64,000 bases of DNA from Basfia succiniciproducens (GCF_011455875.1 NZ_CP015031.1:2089405-2153404), one strand, 5' to 3'. Shown: positions 52,711-62,624, numbered from the stretch's first letter. Notes: generated from the letters alone by a model not told the origin. A program made the numbers and translations.

Positions 52711-54366
52711 TTATGCAACCCACAACAGGATTGCTAACAACTGAGGAGAAATTATTCGCAGGAACATCACCAGCGGATACACGGTGGCGTAAGATAAAGC
52801 GGCTGCACCGTTTTCTTCTTTAATCGCATTGGCAAAGGCTAATGCCGGCGGATCGGTCATGGAACCTGCGAGTAAACCGCAGATACTGAGATAATTCATC
52901 TTCGCATAGATCCGGGCGATAATGCCCACAGCCATTAACGGAACAAATGTAATCAGCACGCCGTATCCCATCCAGGTTACCCCATCACCTTGAGTTAAGG
53001 TATTGACGAAATTACCGCCGGATTTTAAGCCTACAACCGTAAGGAATAACACAATACCGATCTCACGTAACGCTAAGTTGGCGCTTGGCGGCATAAACCA
53101 ATAAAGTTTGCCGATTGAACCGATACGGGAAAGAATTAATGCCACCACTAACGGACCGCCCGCAAGACCTAATTTGAGTGCAACGGGGAAACCGGGAATA
53201 TGAATCGGTAATGAACCTAACAAAACCCCTAAACCAATCCCGATAAAAACCGGTAGCATTTGCACCTGTTGCAATTTCTGTTTGGCATTACCGATAATAG
53301 AAATGGCGGCATCCATGGTTTCGACGTTACCAACCATGTGAAGAACGTCCCCGAACTGTAAAATGCTGTCCGCAGTCGGCACAAGTTCAACCCCGGCACG
53401 GTTTAAGCGGGAAATCATAATGCCGTAACGCTGATGAATACCCAAAGTACGAATGCGTTTACCCAATACTTTTTCATTGGTTACCACAACCCGTTCGGAA
53501 CGGATATTGCCAACCAGTTTGGACGGCTCAAGTTCGATTTTTTCACCGACAATTAAGCACATTCTTTGCAATGAATGCGAATCGCCTACAAGATGAAGAA
53601 CATCGTTGAGGAATATTGTCGTATCGGCTTTCGGCACGCTGATGTTTTCTTCCCGTTTTAAGCGGGTACAAACCACGCCTCTTTCATCAAAGCCGGGAAT
53701 ATCGCGCAAACATAATCCGTCTAAATTCGGATTTGCCACCCGGATATTGATTTTCTGTAAAGATTCCGTTTGTTGACCGCTTTCCTGGGTAAATTTTTTC
53801 GCTTCGTCATCCACTTTGACTCTGAATATAAGACGGACTAACCACATACTTGCCAGAATACCGCAAATACCGAAAGGATAAGCAACCGCATAGGCCATAC
53901 CCATGCTTTGGGTGATATTTTGCATACCTAGCTCGGTAAGAATTTGCTGACCTGCACCTAAAGACGGCGTATTGGTGACCCCGCCCGAATAGATACCTAA
54001 AATAATATCTAACGGCACATCAAAGGCTTTGTTGATAATTACAACAATTAATGAACCTAAAGCTACAATTAGCGTTGCTAACGCATTGAGTCTTAACCCG
54101 GATTTCCGCAATGAAGCGAAAAAACCCGGCCCTACTTGGATACCTATCGTATAAACGAATAAAATTAAACCGAATTCTTGCACAAAATGCAGCGTATGAG
54201 CATCAAGTTGAAGACCGTTTTGTTCGCTGAAATGCGAAACGATAATCCCCCCGAATAATACGCCCCCAATACCAAGACCCACTCCCTTAATTTTCCACTG
54301 GCCAATCCATAGGCCAAGAACAGCAGCAAGAGAAAGAATGCTGATCGTTATTGCTATGTCAGACAT
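52711..54366 (-). CDS. yidE: YidE/AspT-family putative transporter
   Basis: The 551-residue membrane protein has two copies of the AspT/YidE/YbjL antiporter duplication domain (about residues 10-170 and 375-550, each with several helices and GGV/GGP glycine turns). They are separated by two RCK-C (TrkA-C) domains (about 190-360, [20 protein letters not shown] and later [16 protein letters not shown]), which usually bind a nucleotide or ion ligand. Substrate unknown. Length equals E. coli YidE (553). AAGGTAGG precedes the ATG. Confidence 0.88.
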   Translation of the reverse strand: MSDIAITISILSLAAVLGLWIGQWKIKGVGLGIGGVLFGGIIVSHFSEQNGLQLDAHTLHFVQEFGLILFVYTIGIQVGPGFFASLRKSGLRLNALATLIVALGSLIVVIINKAFDVPLDIILGIYSGGVTNTPSLGAGQQILTELGMQNITQSMGMAYAVAYPFGICGILASMWLVRLIFRVKVDDEAKKFTQESGQQTESLQKINIRVANPNLDGLCLRDIPGFDERGVVCTRLKREENISVPKADTTIFLNDVLHLVGDSHSLQRMCLIVGEKIELEPSKLVGNIRSERVVVTNEKVLGKRIRTLGIHQRYGIMISRLNRAGVELVPTADSILQFGDVLHMVGNVETMDAAISIIGNAKQKLQQVQMLPVFIGIGLGVLLGSLPIHIPGFPVALKLGLAGGPLVVALILSRIGSIGKLYWFMPPSANLALREIGIVLFLTVVGLKSGGNFVNTLTQGDGVTWMGYGVLITFVPLMAVGIIARIYAKMNYLSICGLLAGSMTDPPALAFANAIKEENGAAALSYATVYPLVMFLRIISPQLLAILLWVA

Positions 54367-54544
54367 GACTACCTACCTTGAGTTAATATTTACTGGGGGC
54401 AATTATAGCAAATGAGAAATTTGTGGATTTGATAATGCTCAAACAAATTTAAAAAATGAAACATTCATCACATTTTTCCTTGCTAAATGTAACAATTTGC
54501 TCAAGAATATCCGCTTAAATTTTAACTTATCTATAGGAAGTGGA

Positions 54545-56329
54545 ATGAATTATTCTCAGGAGCTGCTGACATCGTTACTTTGGATTTTTAAAGCAATCGG
54601 TATTACGGCCGTTCTTTTTTCATTGACTGTTTACGTTTTAGTCAAAACGACCCGTTGGGGCCGCCAGTTCTGGATGTTGGCAGCAGGCTATATTTCGCCT
54701 AAACGAAGTAAAAAACCTATCGGATATTTTGTAATTATCGTATTTTTTAATTTGCTTTCGGTACGTTTGGATATTTTATTTTCCGAATGGTATAAGGCAA
54801 TGTATAACGCCTTACAGGAATCCAATGAAAAAATGTTCTGGATTCAAATGGTTGTTTTTTCCGTGTTAGCGACGATTCACATCGCAAATGTTTTGCTAAC
54901 TTATTATTTGACTCAGCGTTTTACCATTCAATGGCGCACTTGGCTGAATAATGAAATGGTGAACAGATGGACGGAAAATCAAGCCTATTATAAAGCGCAG
55001 TACGTTTACAATAAACTGGATAACCCGGATCAACGTATTCAGCAAGATGTGCTTTCTTTTGTTTCCAATTCTATCGAATTTGCAACGGGCGTAATTTCTT
55101 CCGTGGTGTCAATTGTTGCCTTTACCGTTATTTTATGGGGATTGGCAGGTCCGATGACCGTCGCCGGTATTACTATTCCCCATGCTATGGTCTATCTGGT
55201 TTTTATTTATGTTTTAATTACCAGTATTTTTGCATTCCGAATCGGTCGACCGTTAATCAATTTGAATTTTACCAATGAGCGTTTAAACGCGAACTATCGT
55301 TATTCCTTAATCCGCTTAAAAGAATACGCGGAAAGCATCGCTTTTTTCCGTGGTGAGAAAATGGAAAAAAACGTGCTGTTTAAGCAGTTTAACCAGGTAA
55401 TTGGTAACGTATGGAAAATGGTACATATGACCTTGAAATTATCCGGCTTTAACCTTGCGGTATCTCAAGTGTCTGTTATTTTTCCTTTTATTATTCAGGC
55501 GAGTCGTTATTTCAGCAAACAAATTCAGTTGGGCGATTTGATTCAAACGGCGCAATCTTTCGGGAGGGTGCAGACAGCGCTTTCCTTCTTCCGTAATTCC
55601 TATGACAGTTTTACCGGCTATCGTGCGGTGTTGGATCGTTTAACCGGTTTTTATTCTGCCGTTAATCAGGCGAACAGCGCTTCACACATTTCTATTGAAG
55701 ACAGTGAAAGTGCGGTTGTTTTTGATAAATTAACGGTGAAAAAACCGACCGGTGAAGCCTTAATTAAAGATTTATCCCTGAATTTGCCGCAAGGCGCGTC
55801 GTTATTAATCAAAGGCCCTTCCGGTGCGGGAAAAACTACGCTATTGCGTACTATTGCGGGCCTATGGTCATATTCCGAAGGGATTGTACGTTGCCCGCAA
55901 CATCATGCGTTATTTTTGTCGCAAAAACCTTATTTACCGCAGGGTCGCTTAATTGACGCTTTATTTTATCCGGAAGTTGCGCCGGAAAACCTGGATTTGG
56001 CTCAAGCGGCGGAAATAATGCGCAAAGTACAATTGGGGCATTTAACGGATCGTCTGGAGCAGGAAAACGATTGGACCCGCGTACTTTCATTAGGCGAACA
56101 GCAACGGCTTTCTTTTGCCCGCGTATTGATTTGTCGTCCTTTGGTGGCTTTTTTAGATGAAGCAACCGCAAGTATGGATGAAGGTTTAGAAGAATCAATG
56201 TATCGTTTATTAAAAACGGAATTGCCGGATACCACAATTATCAGTGTCGGTCACCGTTCTACCTTGCAGATTCATCATACTCAACATTTAGTGATTAATC
56301 CGCAGGATCAAAGCTGGGCCCTCAGCTAA
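54545..56329 (+). CDS. SbmA/BacA- or YddA-type ABC transporter, fused permease and ATPase
   Basis: About 594 residues. The N-terminal half has about six membrane segments of the SbmA/BacA-like family (QRFTIQWRTWLNNEMVNRW, NPDQRIQQDV and the ...FNLTNERLNANYRYSLIRLKEYAE-like block). The C-terminal ATPase has Walker A GPSGAGKTTLL, signature SLGEQQRLSFARVL and Walker B VAFLDEATASMD. E. coli SbmA lacks the ATPase; the fused form is YddA-like. Known relatives take up peptides, bleomycin or cobalamin. I chose the ATG at 54545, after TAGGAAGTGG; an in-frame TTG at 54497 is less likely. Confidence 0.85.
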   Translation: MNYSQELLTSLLWIFKAIGITAVLFSLTVYVLVKTTRWGRQFWMLAAGYISPKRSKKPIGYFVIIVFFNLLSVRLDILFSEWYKAMYNALQESNEKMFWIQMVVFSVLATIHIANVLLTYYLTQRFTIQWRTWLNNEMVNRWTENQAYYKAQYVYNKLDNPDQRIQQDVLSFVSNSIEFATGVISSVVSIVAFTVILWGLAGPMTVAGITIPHAMVYLVFIYVLITSIFAFRIGRPLINLNFTNERLNANYRYSLIRLKEYAESIAFFRGEKMEKNVLFKQFNQVIGNVWKMVHMTLKLSGFNLAVSQVSVIFPFIIQASRYFSKQIQLGDLIQTAQSFGRVQTALSFFRNSYDSFTGYRAVLDRLTGFYSAVNQANSASHISIEDSESAVVFDKLTVKKPTGEALIKDLSLNLPQGASLLIKGPSGAGKTTLLRTIAGLWSYSEGIVRCPQHHALFLSQKPYLPQGRLIDALFYPEVAPENLDLAQAAEIMRKVQLGHLTDRLEQENDWTRVLSLGEQQRLSFARVLICRPLVAFLDEATASMDEGLEESMYRLLKTELPDTTIISVGHRSTLQIHHTQHLVINPQDQSWALS

Positions 56330-56365
56330 ATTTTCTTTATTAAAAATGTCTTTTAAGCCAAAATG

Positions 56366-56402
56366 ACAAAAAGTGCGGTTTTTTTGACCGCACTTTTTGT
56401 TT
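56366..56402 (+). terminator. Paired uptake-site terminator after the ABC transporter
   Basis: ACAAAAAGTGCGGT (56366-56379), loop of seven, ACCGCACTTTTTGT (56387-56400), then TTTTTTA. Confidence 0.88.
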
Positions 56403-56458
56403 TTTATTTTTTGGTAAATACCCGCAACTTTTAATTCTCATTAATAAAAGTCACCTTC

Positions 56459-56474
56459 TACCTGTTAAGAGGTA
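56459..56474. promoter_or_regulatory. NarP-type 7-2-7 heptamer pair upstream of hcp
   Basis: TACCTGT-TA-AGAGGTA. The right heptamer, read as TACCTCT, fits the TACYNMT consensus fully; the left has one mismatch. The core CTACCT-6-AGGTAG is a perfect palindrome. It lies 141 bases before the hcp ATG. Regulation by NarP, encoded at 38401, is inferred. An FNR-like half site ATCAA follows at 56490, but the full site is poor. Confidence 0.65.
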
Positions 56475-56614
56475 GCGTATTTCGATTGGATCAAGAAAAT
56501 ATCAAATAGTGAAAACTTACTCTTTTTGTCGGTTATTAAACATATTAGAATTTGCCTTAGTTAAAGTTGACTAAAATAGTCGGAAATTGATTTTCTTAAT
56601 TTAGGAGTGATTTT

Positions 56615-58276
56615 ATGTACTGCGTTCAATGCGAACAAACCATGGTGACGCCGAAAGGCAACGGCTGCAGCTTCTCTCAGGGAATGTGCGGTAAAACCGC
56701 CGAAACTTCGGACTTACAGGATTTACTTATCGCCACATTACACAGCTTATCCGCGTGGGCGTTAAAAGCCCGTGAGCACAATATCATTATTCATGAAGCG
56801 GACGCCTTTGCGCCGCGCGCATTCTTCGCCACCCTAACCAATGTAAACTTCGATTCCGCGCGTATCGCCGGCTATGCGCAACAAGCGTTAATTTATCGTA
56901 ACCAATTAATTAAAGCGGTCAGTGAAGTCGAACCCAATCCGAATATCGATCACCCGTTGGCGAATATCGAATTAAACGGCATTTCCGTTGAGCAATTGGC
57001 GCAGCAGGCAAAACAATTCGCATTGGATACGGATCGTCAACAAATCGGCGAAGAAGCTCACGGCGTACGTTTGCTTTGTTTATATGGTTTAAAAGGCGCC
57101 GCGGCTTATATGGAACACGCCTATGTGCTGGATAAATTCGATAACGATATTTATGCGGAATATCACGGTTTCATGTCCTGGCTAGGTACGCAACCCGGCG
57201 ATCTGAACGAATTACTGGAAAAAGCGCTGGCTATCGGCAGTATGAACTTTAAAGTGATGGCCATGCTGGATGCGGGGGAAACCGAACATTTCGGTAACCC
57301 GGTGCCTGCTATGGTTAACGTTCGACCGGTAAAAGGCAAATGTATCTTAATTTCCGGCCATGATTTGAAAGATTTAAAAGAATTATTGGAGCAAACGCAA
57401 GGCAAAGGCATCAATGTGTACACCCACGGTGAAATGCTGCCCGCTCACGGTTATCCGGAATTGAAGAAATATAAACACTTGGTGGGCAACTTCGGCTCGG
57501 GCTGGCAAAATCAGCAAAAAGAATTCGCCCGTTTCCCGGGTGCCATTGTGATGACGTCAAATTGTTTAATCGACCCGAATGTAGGCGATTACGCAGATCG
57601 CATTTTCACCCGTAATATTGTGGGCTGGCCGGGTGTAACCCATCTTGAAGATCATGATTTCTCACCGGTGATTGAAAAAGCATTGCAATGCGACGGTTTC
57701 CCGTATACGGAATTAGAACATTTAATCACCGTAGGTTTCGGCCGCAAAACCTTAATCGACGCCTCCGATGCGGTCATTGATTTGGTCAAAGCGGGCAAAT
57801 TAAGTCATGTATTCGTTATCGGCGGTTGTGACGGCGATAAAGAAGAACGTCATTATTACACCGATTTAGCTTACGCATTACCGAAAGATACCGCCGTATT
57901 AACCCTGGGTTGCGGTAAATACCGTTTCAATAAGCTGGATTTCGGCACCATCGACGGCGGTCTGCCGCGGTTACTGGATGCGGGGCAATGTAACGATACT
58001 TATTCCGCCATCATGTTAGCGGTGACGCTTTCACAAAAATTAGGTATCGGCTTAAACGAATTGCCGTTATCCATCGTGCTTTCCTGGTTTGAACAAAAAG
58101 CCATTATCGTGTTATTAACGCTATTAGCCTTGGGTGTGAAAAATGTGTATTCCGGTCCGAGTAAACCGGCGTTCCTGAACGACAATGTGATGGCGTTATT
58201 ACACGAGAAATTCGGTTTAAGCGGTTTAACCACCCCCGAACAGGATTTCGGCCACATTATCAATAAAAATCTATAA
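56615..58276 (+). CDS. hcp: Hybrid cluster protein, hydroxylamine reductase
   Basis: 553 residues, very close to E. coli Hcp. The N-terminal cysteines of CVQCEQT and [14 protein letters not shown] bind the proximal cluster with the spacing of the class found in facultative anaerobes; the hybrid 4Fe-2O-2S cluster residues lie further on ([26 protein letters not shown]). Hcp reduces NO or hydroxylamine and, in E. coli, drives S-nitrosylation under nitrate respiration. TTAGGAGTGA precedes the ATG. hcr follows after 93 bases. Confidence 0.97.
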   Translation: MYCVQCEQTMVTPKGNGCSFSQGMCGKTAETSDLQDLLIATLHSLSAWALKAREHNIIIHEADAFAPRAFFATLTNVNFDSARIAGYAQQALIYRNQLIKAVSEVEPNPNIDHPLANIELNGISVEQLAQQAKQFALDTDRQQIGEEAHGVRLLCLYGLKGAAAYMEHAYVLDKFDNDIYAEYHGFMSWLGTQPGDLNELLEKALAIGSMNFKVMAMLDAGETEHFGNPVPAMVNVRPVKGKCILISGHDLKDLKELLEQTQGKGINVYTHGEMLPAHGYPELKKYKHLVGNFGSGWQNQQKEFARFPGAIVMTSNCLIDPNVGDYADRIFTRNIVGWPGVTHLEDHDFSPVIEKALQCDGFPYTELEHLITVGFGRKTLIDASDAVIDLVKAGKLSHVFVIGGCDGDKEERHYYTDLAYALPKDTAVLTLGCGKYRFNKLDFGTIDGGLPRLLDAGQCNDTYSAIMLAVTLSQKLGIGLNELPLSIVLSWFEQKAIIVLLTLLALGVKNVYSGPSKPAFLNDNVMALLHEKFGLSGLTTPEQDFGHIINKNL

Positions 58277-58285
58277 CCATTTGTA

Positions 58286-58347
58286 GGGCGTATCGCATGC
58301 GTCCTGAATAATAGATGAATGTCATATCGGGCGTATGTGATACGCCC
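58286..58347. repeat. GGGCGTA palindromic repeats between hcp and hcr
   Basis: Two related hairpins: GGGCGTAT-CGC-ATGCGTCC (58286-58304, two wobble pairs) and GGGCGTAT-GTG-ATACGCCC (58329-58347, perfect). They resemble the repeat between pgk and fba. There is no T-run, so they may act as RNA stability or processing elements inside the operon. Confidence 0.65.
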
Positions 58348-58369
58348 CAACCGGAAAGGAATAAAACAG

Positions 58370-59389
58370 ATGGCTAAAACAAATAAAAATCCGTTATGCA
58401 TTAATGAATTACAAGTTTACTCAATCGTACAGGAAGCGCCAAAGGTTAAAACCATTAACTTTATCGCACAGGATTTCTATCCTTATGAAGCGGGGCAATA
58501 CGCCTTGGTCAGTATCCGAAACACGCCTCATATCACCCGCGCCTATTCACTCTCTTCCACGCCGGGCGAGAGCCGTTTCGTGTCGATCACCGTGCGTGAA
58601 ATCGACGGCGGTGTGGGCTCCGGCTGGTTAAATAACGAAGTGAAAGTGGGCGACCAAGTATGGTTTTCAAACCCGATGGGAGATTTTTCCTGCCAAAAAG
58701 TGATTGCGGATAATTACCTATTAGTGGGTGCGGGCAGCGGCATAACGCCGATTATGTCCATGACCCGCTGGTTGTTGAAAAATCGTCCGCAAGCCAATGT
58801 CAGCGTCATTCACAGCGTTCATTCGCCGCAAGACGTAATTTTTAAATCCGAATGGGCGCAATTAAAAGCCGACAATCCGCGTTTAAATTTGGTTTTCAAC
58901 GCCTCGGTGAATGCCACCGCAGGGTTTGAAAGCGGTCGGATCAGCAAAGAAATTCTGACCAAAGCGGTACCGAATCTCGCCGATTACACTGTCATGACCT
59001 GCGGTCCGCAAGCTTATATGGATGCGTTGAAAACCATGGTTTTAGAACTTGGCGGTTCGGAACAACGATTCTTCACCGAAGCGTTCTTCAACACCGCGCT
59101 TGCCGGCGATATCAGCTCGGACAAGAAAACCACGTTAAACGTCAGCGGTGCCAAACCGATGAAAACGGAAGTACCGGTGGGCATGACATTGCTTGCCGCG
59201 TTGGAAGCGCAGGAACAACCGGTGGTTTCGGGCTGCCGTACCGGTTTATGCGGATTGTGCAAAACCAAAGTTACCGGCGGCGAATATGAGGTCGTATCCA
59301 ACGGCGACTTAACGCAAGAAGAAATCGCCCAGGGTTACGTACTGGCCTGCAGTTGTCGGGTGAAAGCGGATATGACGGTAGAAATCTGA
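58370..59389 (+). CDS. hcr: NADH oxidoreductase Hcr, electron donor to Hcp
   Basis: 339 residues. A ferredoxin-reductase FAD domain (ITRAYSLSSTP, about residue 65) and an NAD-binding domain (LLVGAGSGITPIMSM; TCGPQAYMDA) are followed by a C-terminal plant-type 2Fe-2S domain (SGCRTGLCGLCKTKV, then LACSC). It transfers electrons from NADH to Hcp. I chose the ATG at 58370, after GGAAAGGA; the frame is open from 58319, but that part is the repeat. Arrangement hcp-hcr is as in E. coli. Confidence 0.94.
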   Translation: MAKTNKNPLCINELQVYSIVQEAPKVKTINFIAQDFYPYEAGQYALVSIRNTPHITRAYSLSSTPGESRFVSITVREIDGGVGSGWLNNEVKVGDQVWFSNPMGDFSCQKVIADNYLLVGAGSGITPIMSMTRWLLKNRPQANVSVIHSVHSPQDVIFKSEWAQLKADNPRLNLVFNASVNATAGFESGRISKEILTKAVPNLADYTVMTCGPQAYMDALKTMVLELGGSEQRFFTEAFFNTALAGDISSDKKTTLNVSGAKPMKTEVPVGMTLLAALEAQEQPVVSGCRTGLCGLCKTKVTGGEYEVVSNGDLTQEEIAQGYVLACSCRVKADMTVEI

Positions 59390-59421
59390 TTTTTGCTTTT
59401 TTAGCATAATAAACGGATCCT

Positions 59422-59464
59422 AAAAGTGCGGTAAAATTTTTCGGATTTTTGACCGCACTTTTTT
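59422..59464 (+). terminator. Paired uptake-site terminator after hcr
   Basis: AAAAGTGCGGT (59422-59432) pairs with ACCGCACTTTT (59452-59462), AAAAT/ATTTT inner pairing, then TTA. It separates hcr from norB. Confidence 0.85.
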
Positions 59465-59488
59465 ATTTACTTATTTTTGAGTGTTTTT

Positions 59489-59511
59489 ACATTTTTAATG
59501 TCTGATATAAT
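59489..59511 (+). promoter_or_regulatory. norB promoter with extended -10 and NsrR-like core
   Basis: TGATATAAT at 59503-59511 is a perfect extended -10 element; no good -35 box is needed or seen. Just upstream, CATTTTTAATG (59490-59500) lies in the palindrome ACATT-3-AATGT and matches the NsrR core YATTTNAAATR at all but one position. Its outer bases do not match NsrR well, so the regulator is uncertain. Start of transcription would be near 59518. Confidence 0.55.
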
Positions 59512-59527
59512 CACTCAGGTATTTAGT

Positions 59528-59555
59528 CGATTAAAATACTAGGTTATTTTAATCG
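59528..59555. promoter_or_regulatory. 11-6-11 palindrome downstream of the norB promoter
   Basis: CGATTAAAATA (59528-59538), spacer CTAGGT, TATTTTAATCG (59545-59555): a perfect inverted repeat at about +10 to +38. It could be an operator or an RNA stem in the leader, 50 bases before the norB ATG. Confidence 0.6.
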
Positions 59556-59605
59556 CTCCTAGATGCGAGGGACTTTTTAGTAATTCTGTTACAAGGAGCA
59601 ATCCA

Positions 59606-61846
59606 ATGGGAAAATATAAAAAACTATGGGCGGCATTAGTTGTCGTCCTTACGGTAACATTTACCATATTAGGTTACATCGGCGTGGAAGTTTACCGTCA
59701 AGCGCCGCCTGTGCCTCAAGCTTATGTGTCGCAAACCGGTGAAACGGTGATGACAAAAGACGATATTCTTGCCGGTCAAACCGCCTGGCAGACAACCGGC
59801 GGTATGGAAGTGGGGTCACTGCTGGGGCACGGTGCATATCAAGCGCCGGACTGGACGGCAGATTGGCTTCACCGTGAATTGACCGCATGGTTGGATATCA
59901 GAGCGCAAGCGACATTTAATAAAAGTTATACGGAATTGGACCCAGCTACCCAGGCGGCGTTACAAGCCGTATTGCGCGATGAATACCGCCATCAAAGCAG
60001 GGTGAATAAAGACGGTAATGTGGTGTTATCCGAAACCCGTTTACAGGCTATCCGTCAAACCGCCGATTACTACATTAAATTGTACGGCGACGACCCATCA
60101 ATGATTTCCAGCCGCGAATCATTTGCCATGAAAAATAATACGTTGCCGGATCCTGAAGCCCGTCAAAAATTATCGGACTTTTTCTTCTGGACGGCATGGG
60201 TGGCGTCAACCAATCGTCCCGATGCGGAAGCCACTTATACCAATAACTGGCCGCACGAACCCTTAATTCAAAATGTGCCAACCACAGAAAACATTATGTG
60301 GTCGCTGATTTCCATCATATGTTTAATTGCGGGAATCGGTTTCTTAATTTGGGCCTATTCTTTCTTACGTGATCATAATGAAACGGCACCGCAGGCACCG
60401 GCTGCGGATCCCTTGTCAAAACTCAATTTAACACCGTCGCAAAAAGCATTGGGAAAATACGTTTTCCTTACCTTGGCGCTATTTGTCGTGCAAGTGGGAT
60501 TGGGCGGCGTACTGGCGCATTATACGGTGGAAGGACAAAAATTCTACGGTGTGGATATTTCGCAGCTGTTTCCTTATTCCTTGATCCGGACCTGGCACAT
60601 TCAGTCCGCATTATTCTGGATTGCCACCGGCTTTTTGACCGCAGGTTTGTTCCTGGCGCCGATTATTAACGGTGGAAAAGATCCTAAATATCAAAAATTC
60701 GGTGTAAATTTTCTGTTCTTAGCTTTATTGATCGTAGTGGTCGGATCCTACAGCGGTAATTTCTTTGCATTGAGCCATCAAATTCCTGCGGAATTTAATT
60801 TCTGGTTTGGCCATCAAGGTTATGAATATTTAGATTTGGGACGTTTCTGGCAATTATTGTTATTTGTGGGTTTCCTGCTTTGGCTATGGTTAATGTTACG
60901 CTGTACGAGCCATTCCTTTAAGCAAGGCGGCGATAAGAACCTGCTTGCCATCTTTATCGCCTCCATTATCGGAGTCGGCTTATTCTACGGACCCGGTTTG
61001 TTCTACGGCGAACATTCCAGTATCACCGTTATGGAATATTGGCGTTGGTGGGTGGTACATTTGTGGGTTGAAGGCTTCTTCGAAGTATTTGCAACCTGCG
61101 CATTGGCATTCATTTTCTATAACTTGGGATTAGTCAGCTATCACAGTGCGACGGTTGCCTCATTAATGGCAGGGAGCTTATTTCTGGTTGGCGGCATACC
61201 GGGAACCGCTCACCATTTCTATTTTTCAGGCACCACTACGCCGGCGCTAGCGGCCGGAGCCGTATTCTCGGCATTGGAAGTCGTGCCGTTGGTATTGTTA
61301 GGAAGCGAAGCTTACGAACATTGGTCATACCAGCACAGAACCTCATGGATGCAGAAATTACGCTGGCCGTTAATGTGTTTCGTGGCGGTAGCATTCTGGA
61401 ATATGTTAGGCGCGGGCGTATTCGGATTCTTAATTAATCCGCCGATTTCGTTATTCTATTTGCAGGGACTGAATACCACTGCGGTTCACGCACACGCCGC
61501 ATTATTCGGCGTATACGGATTCCTGACATTAGGTTTCGTATTGCTAGTGGCGCGTTATTTAAAACCCGATTTCCAATTTAATGAAAAACTGATGAAAACG
61601 GGATTTTGGTCAATGAATATCGGATTAGTGCTGATGATTGCCATCAGCTTACTGCCAATCGGGTTATACCAGGTTTCCGCCAGTATTAGCGAAGGCTTAT
61701 GGTATGCCCGCAGCGAAGGTTTCCTGCAGCAGGATTTTTTACAAACTCTGCGTTGGTTGCGAACTGTCGGCGATTTAATTTTAATCTTTGGGGCGGTGTT
61801 ATTTGCTTACGAAGTGACGCGATTAACATTTAGTCGCAGAACATGA
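59606..61846 (+). CDS. norB: Quinol-dependent nitric oxide reductase (qNOR)
   Basis: The 746-residue inner membrane enzyme reduces 2 NO to N2O with quinol electrons. An N-terminal helix and periplasmic domain (EVYRQAPPVPQAYVSQTGE, about residues 25-215) replace the NorC subunit of cNOR. The catalytic domain follows with about 13 helices; metal-ligand histidines lie in RTWHIQSALFW, WVVHLWVEGFFEVF, GTAHHFYFSG and NTTAVHAHAALFGVYG. Length is normal for qNOR. In pathogens it gives NO resistance. AAGGAG precedes the ATG. It may form a functional unit with hcp-hcr, although a terminator separates them. Confidence 0.96.
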   Translation: MGKYKKLWAALVVVLTVTFTILGYIGVEVYRQAPPVPQAYVSQTGETVMTKDDILAGQTAWQTTGGMEVGSLLGHGAYQAPDWTADWLHRELTAWLDIRAQATFNKSYTELDPATQAALQAVLRDEYRHQSRVNKDGNVVLSETRLQAIRQTADYYIKLYGDDPSMISSRESFAMKNNTLPDPEARQKLSDFFFWTAWVASTNRPDAEATYTNNWPHEPLIQNVPTTENIMWSLISIICLIAGIGFLIWAYSFLRDHNETAPQAPAADPLSKLNLTPSQKALGKYVFLTLALFVVQVGLGGVLAHYTVEGQKFYGVDISQLFPYSLIRTWHIQSALFWIATGFLTAGLFLAPIINGGKDPKYQKFGVNFLFLALLIVVVGSYSGNFFALSHQIPAEFNFWFGHQGYEYLDLGRFWQLLLFVGFLLWLWLMLRCTSHSFKQGGDKNLLAIFIASIIGVGLFYGPGLFYGEHSSITVMEYWRWWVVHLWVEGFFEVFATCALAFIFYNLGLVSYHSATVASLMAGSLFLVGGIPGTAHHFYFSGTTTPALAAGAVFSALEVVPLVLLGSEAYEHWSYQHRTSWMQKLRWPLMCFVAVAFWNMLGAGVFGFLINPPISLFYLQGLNTTAVHAHAALFGVYGFLTLGFVLLVARYLKPDFQFNEKLMKTGFWSMNIGLVLMIAISLLPIGLYQVSASISEGLWYARSEGFLQQDFLQTLRWLRTVGDLILIFGAVLFAYEVTRLTFSRRT

Positions 61847-61910
61847 GATAACAAGTTGAAGCGTTAAGAATATAAATTTAATCGGAATAAATGCCAACGC
61901 GATAAATGAT

Positions 61911-61954
61911 AAAAGTGCGGTAAAAATTTTTGGATTTTTGACCGCACTTTTTGT
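61911..61954 (+). terminator. Paired uptake-site terminator after norB
   Basis: AAAAGTGCGGT (61911-61921) pairs with ACCGCACTTTT (61941-61951), AAAAATTTT inside and TTG after it. The bases to 62060 hold no gene that I can see. Confidence 0.82.
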
Positions 61955-62060
61955 TTATTTATTCATGCAACATTTCTTATATTTTGCCGCTTCTTTTAAT
62001 TGCTAATTGCGTTTTCAACTTGCGTTATTCCGTAAGGCAAGCATTTTTTAGATAATCGTC

Positions 62061-62624
62061 TTATTTTACTTCCAGACTTTCGCCAATCAGATAAAACTGC
62101 CCGCCCGCTACATAATGTAAGGTGCGCAGTTCGTTTGGCGCTTGCTCAAAAATCCAATGGGCATCTTTGAACACGCGATCATCGGCATAAGCGGCAAGCA
62201 CTTTACCGATAAAGAGATCGTGATTTTGTTGGTTGTTTTCATCACGGATTAATTGGCAAATAATCCAGCCGGCACAGCCTTTTACCAGGGGTACGTCAAA
62301 GCCATCCGGATAGAAAATTTCCACATCGTCGATTTTATGGGGATTATTATGACGTGAGGTCGTACCAAGCTTGATGACCAGTTCCGCTTGATTTGCCACC
62401 GGGATTTGAATGGCAAATAAGCCGCTTTTTTCCACTAATCCTCGAGTGAATGCTTGCTTATCTAAAACGGTGGTGACTTTTGAAAGCGGTCCGTAATCCA
62501 ATGCGCAGGACCAAGCCACGGACATAACATTTTCAATGTCTTCGGCTTTAGCGGAAACCAGCGTTGTGGCACCGATATTTAATAATCGGTAAGATTTTTC
62601 TACGGGAACAGAAACAATGGCCAT
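62061..62624 (-). CDS. Flavin reductase-like (FMN-binding) protein
   Basis: About 187 residues. It resembles the flavin reductase/DIM6-NTAB family: NIGATTLVSAKAEDIENVMSVAWSCALDYGPL and FAIQIPVANQAELVIKLG (in parts) form the FMN-binding split barrel. A small reductase of unknown substrate; no obvious partner monooxygenase is nearby. I chose the ATG at 62624 because AAGGAG lies just upstream; an in-frame start at 62687 would add 21 residues. The gene follows the membrane protein on the same strand, with a hairpin between them. Confidence 0.85.
   Translation of the reverse strand: MAIVSVPVEKSYRLLNIGATTLVSAKAEDIENVMSVAWSCALDYGPLSKVTTVLDKQAFTRGLVEKSGLFAIQIPVANQAELVIKLGTTSRHNNPHKIDDVEIFYPDGFDVPLVKGCAGWIICQLIRDENNQQNHDLFIGKVLAAYADDRVFKDAHWIFEQAPNELRTLHYVAGGQFYLIGESLEVK

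Noticed and set aside
54497-54544. TTG start for the ABC transporter
   Set aside because: ATG at 54545 has a good ribosome binding site; the TTG has none.
56481-56494. FNR box upstream of hcp
   Set aside because: Only one half (ATCAA) matches TTGAT-N4-ATCAA; the other half matches 2 of 5 bases.
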